A DNA stretch of 64,000 nt from Elysia crispata (lineage: Eukaryota > Mollusca > Gastropoda > Plakobranchidae): NCBI GenBank assembly GCA_033675545.1, contig JAWDGP010000906.1, forward strand, positions 1-64,000, read 5' to 3'. Under the pieces are notes generated by a model, which saw only the letters and a list, made by a program, of their open reading frames with translations, made no database searches and was not told the origin of the DNA. A program made the translations under genes and the position numbers. Below are positions 62,901 through 64,000 of this stretch, piece by piece; the stretch's first letter is position 1; each line of letters starts with the position of its first letter.

Positions 62901-63780
62901 TCCAGATTTTTCACAAATAAACTTCGAGGTATCAGTGCAGTCGGCGTCGTTCCATTTGCTGGCGGCGGTAAAGCTGCTGCCAATCTCTACGCAGTCTTGA
63001 CCATTTCCATGACTTGCAGAATTTATGTTGTTGGGTTGACCACTGCCCCAATTTGTGTACTGGACCTGTGAAAAAATGCAACACCATAGGAGTCTTCTGC
63101 TGTTTAGCGCAAATCAAGTACTCACAAAAGACTGGTCAACTCACTAAAATGGTACCTTTTTAGCAATGATTTCCTCTTTCTGAAAGGTTCAACAGTTCTC
63201 AAATACTTAGCACTCCCCCTTACCTTTGCCGTTTCATCCAGCCAATGAAATTCACTTTCTCCTTTACGGTCATGCAAACCAATCCAATAGGCCTGATCTT
63301 TATCGGAAGAGACTTGCCCTGAAAAAAACAGACAACAAATGATACCCCAACTTCAGTCCAAACACATTTCCTAGCTCTGAAAATGAAATTCCGTGCAATC
63401 ATTAATAACAAAAAGAAGCATATGGTTTTTCTACGTATGTGACCCTTCTAGAAAAATACGATCCCAACCAGACAAAATTACTTTCCACTCTTCAAAATTT
63501 CAAAATTAGATAGCTTTCAATTTGCATTTGCTTCACAAGTTAGCAAATTTTAGTGACAGGGAAACAAAGATTTTCACTGAATGACAATGACAGATGTACA
63601 GTTTGATACGCAGCTGCTCACCCCAGATAAACTGATTCATGCTGTCATCCACAATTTTCACCAGATCTCCTCCGGCAGCTTGGCATACAGCCCTCGCATC
63701 AGTCCATGATTTCTTGTCTACGTATAGTTTGATGCACGTCCCAGAGCGTGTGCTTTCAATCCACCCACTTGGACAGGTAG
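48203..63780 (-). CDS. Type I transmembrane multi-CTLD receptor gene (3' part)
   Basis: Exons in transcription order: modules 5 to 1 of array 2 (A/B/C triplets from 63,780 down to 57,177), stalk exon 49,336-49,548, terminal exon 48,203-48,441. All junctions keep one frame: modules start and end in phase 1, the stalk exon is 1-1, and the last exon starts in phase 1. The product visible here is five CTLDs (about 144 residues each), a 71-residue Ser/Thr/Pro/Lys-rich stalk, one transmembrane helix and a cytoplasmic tail of about 48 residues. This resembles the general plan of mannose-receptor-type lectins: extracellular CTLD repeats, a single span and a short tail with a tyrosine motif. The 5' part, with signal peptide and more modules, lies beyond 64,000. 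Ligand unknown; the QPN/WND sites suggest calcium-dependent sugar binding. Confidence 0.85.
48442..49335 (-). other. Intron between stalk and transmembrane exons
   Basis: 894 bp, starts GTATAT and ends AAG. Contains GA-rich sequence at 48,570-48,670; no exon seen. Confidence 0.6.
49336..49548 (-). CDS. Stalk exon of the multi-CTLD receptor
   Basis: 213 bp with acceptor TTTGAACCAG and donor GTATAT. Encodes LVTLDLTTPADKVTAID, then a Lys/Thr/Ser/Pro-rich stretch (KKTSPVPHYPKISTKRTT), and ends NSAVGVR before the split Gly codon. No cysteine. Thr- and Pro-rich sequence between the last CTLD and the membrane fits an extended, possibly O-glycosylated stalk. Confidence 0.8.
49859..49897. repeat. (TG)n/(TA)n microsatellite
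   Basis: TG, TA and TG blocks in succession, directly before the LINE. Confidence 0.9.
49905..51960 (+). mobile_element. Decayed RTE-like non-LTR retrotransposon (RT region)
   Basis: Plus-strand frames in pieces: IRAAMRKMKLGKATGPDSIS (50,500 on), FNEIYDTEKGPPDISKSIFF, ELHRTISQN (50,710 on), EKCGFVGGKGTTNAIYTLR (50,790 on), VYLCFIDYTKVFDRV (RT motif A, 50,885 on), RYADDTV (51,177 on, catalytic YADD kept), FKYLGTLAS (51,385 on), PILMYKCEAWTISKQVQKK (51,555 on) and FFGHVVRREKLEHFVTTGM (51,748 on). These follow the RT and C-terminal region of RTE-type elements in order. Several stops and frameshifts. The endonuclease part is missing. It lies antisense inside the receptor gene's intron. Confidence 0.82.
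52010..53760. repeat. Complex degenerate repeat region
   Basis: A block beginning TTCAATAAT, with GTAACAGAATTG, TTCTTCTCA and AATCTGGGTGCAAT in order, occurs three times (about 52,345-52,575, 53,165-53,370, 53,530-53,735). Between the first and second lies the 85-bp minisatellite. Confidence 0.75.
52590..53030. repeat. 85-bp minisatellite, about five copies
   Basis: The start GTGAACCACA occurs at 52,635, 52,720, 52,805, 52,890 and 52,975, exactly 85 bp apart. Each unit contains CAGTTATATCTC, CCAGAGCCCAACAGATACAG and CCATACTGAAGCAAT. Copies differ at only a few bases. Confidence 0.95.
53761..55270. other. AT-rich intron sequence with an internal degenerate duplication
   Basis: Blocks such as GTTGAAAGGAGTAATAAAAAC, TTTCAAAAT with TTTTGAGAAA, and CTAGATCTAG occur at 54,453-54,560 and again at 54,935-55,030, so a segment of several hundred bp is duplicated. 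TA tract at 54,404-54,440. Confidence 0.6.
54404..54440. repeat. (TA)n microsatellite
   Basis: About 18 units. Confidence 0.95.
55276..55460. repeat. (ATT)n microsatellite
   Basis: About 60 units with a GATTATGACT interruption near 55,365. Confidence 0.97.
55929..55989. repeat. (TA)n microsatellite
   Basis: About 30 units. Confidence 0.97.
55990..56840. other. AT-rich intron sequence
   Basis: No exon or repeat family recognised. Confidence 0.4.
56842..56926. repeat. (GA)n microsatellite
   Basis: About 40 units, one interruption. Confidence 0.97.
57177..58077 (-). CDS. Array 2 CTLD module 1 (membrane-proximal)
   Basis: Exons: A 57919-58077, B 57519-57613, C 57177-57360. Exon C is six bases longer than in modules 2-5 and differs in its end (DCDTPSNFICEKSPGRASTQ against DCTDTSKFICEKSGASLS), so this last domain has its own C-terminal linker to the stalk. 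WIGL, QPN, WND and six cysteines are present. Confidence 0.92.
58611..59503 (-). CDS. Array 2 CTLD module 2
   Basis: Exons: A 59345-59503, B 58947-59041, C 58611-58788. Donor of C is GTAATA. The domain reads TCPSGWIESTRSGTC, WIGLHDRKGES, GQPNN, KWNDADC and FICEK. The intron between this module and module 1 is 533 bp. Confidence 0.92.
60037..60929 (-). CDS. Array 2 CTLD module 3
   Basis: Exons: A 60771-60929, B 60373-60467, C 60037-60214. Protein identical by eye to module 2; the introns match it too. Confidence 0.92.
61463..62354 (-). CDS. Array 2 CTLD module 4
   Basis: Exons: A 62196-62354, B 61798-61892, C 61463-61640. Protein identical by eye to module 2. One C is missing just downstream of the exon B donor (CTCCCCTTACC), leaving the GTAAGG donor intact. 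Confidence 0.92.
62888..63780 (-). CDS. Array 2 CTLD module 5 (last seen; more lie beyond the window)
   Basis: Exons: A 63622-63780, B 63224-63318, C 62888-63065. Protein identical by eye to module 2. Its downstream intron has the private CACATCTCAC. The acceptor of exon A (TTTTGCAG) is followed upstream by 220 bp of the usual inter-module intron, so at least one more module is expected to the right. Confidence 0.92.
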
Positions 63781-64000
63781 CTGCAAAAGGCAAAATTATC
63801 TGAGCACAAACGTTTTCTTTAATCCTTACCGAAGCTATAGAACATTTCAAAGGGACTTCAAAATGTAAACATTTTTCGCTTCCTAAGTTTTCGCTCTTTC
63901 TTCCTTTCCTCCTAAATACTTCAAATGTGAACAATTCAGATCTGGATAAAATATCTCCATGCTCAATATTCGTGCCATCTAAAAAATAGAGCTGGCTAAA

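Larger units (their letters stand above)
57177..64000 (-). repeat. Array 2: tandem array of CTLD modules, period about 1,426 bp
   Basis: Exon A copies end at 58077, 59503, 60929, 62354 and 63780 (steps 1,426, 1,426, 1,425, 1,426). Copies 2-5 are almost identical through exons and introns; visible differences are single bases (for example a C lost near 61,793 and CACATCTCAC at 62,773). The array goes on past the right edge: 63,781-64,000 repeats the inter-module intron. Its introns show no similarity to those of array 1. Confidence 0.97.

Overview
This is a window of animal nuclear DNA. Intron-split exons, C-type lectin-like domains (CTLDs), metazoan LTR and LINE retrotransposon remnants, and many long microsatellites all point that way. 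A lophotrochozoan, most likely a mollusc, is an inference from the repeat types and CTLD style; no marker gene proves the species.

The real genes are on the minus strand and are read from high to low coordinates. Two separate tandem arrays of a three-exon CTLD module dominate the window. Array 1 (about 1-21,600) has a period of about 1,302 bp and holds 16 modules plus a broken 17th. A related pair of exons lies at 27,940-28,474, separated from the array by an LTR retrotransposon (21,730-27,888). Array 2 (57,177 to beyond 64,000) has a period of about 1,426 bp and shows five modules. Each module consists of exon A (159 bp, opens with the first cysteines), exon B (95 bp, WIGL motif) and exon C (169-184 bp, QPN and WND calcium-site motifs and the last cysteines). 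Modules begin and end in phase 1 and their coding length is a multiple of three, so any number of copies stays in frame.

Array 2 belongs to a type I membrane receptor whose 3' end is in the window: last CTLD exon at 57,177-57,360, a Ser/Thr/Pro/Lys-rich stalk exon at 49,336-49,548, and a terminal exon at 48,203-48,441 with a transmembrane helix and a short cytoplasmic tail carrying YVSM. All these junctions agree in phase. The 5' end lies right of the window. Array 1 looks like the body of a second, giant multi-CTLD gene; its 3' end lies left of the window and its first exon was not found.

The 28.5-48 kb interval between the two genes is AT-rich and non-coding as far as can be seen. It holds a decayed Rex1/CR1-like LINE (about 32.5-34.6 kb), tRNA-derived SINE-like pieces, and long ATT, AGT, GA, CT and TA microsatellites. 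The 7.6-kb intron of the receptor gene (49,549-57,176) holds a decayed RTE-like LINE on the plus strand and an 85-bp minisatellite. Between the array 1 remnants lies a decayed Ty3/gypsy-type element whose integrase zinc-binding region precedes the reverse transcriptase (Gmr1-like order).

Most striking: a run of near-identical lectin modules with a four-module higher-order repeat, an exon folded back on itself at the array edge, and a receptor tail with a tyrosine signalling or endocytic motif.
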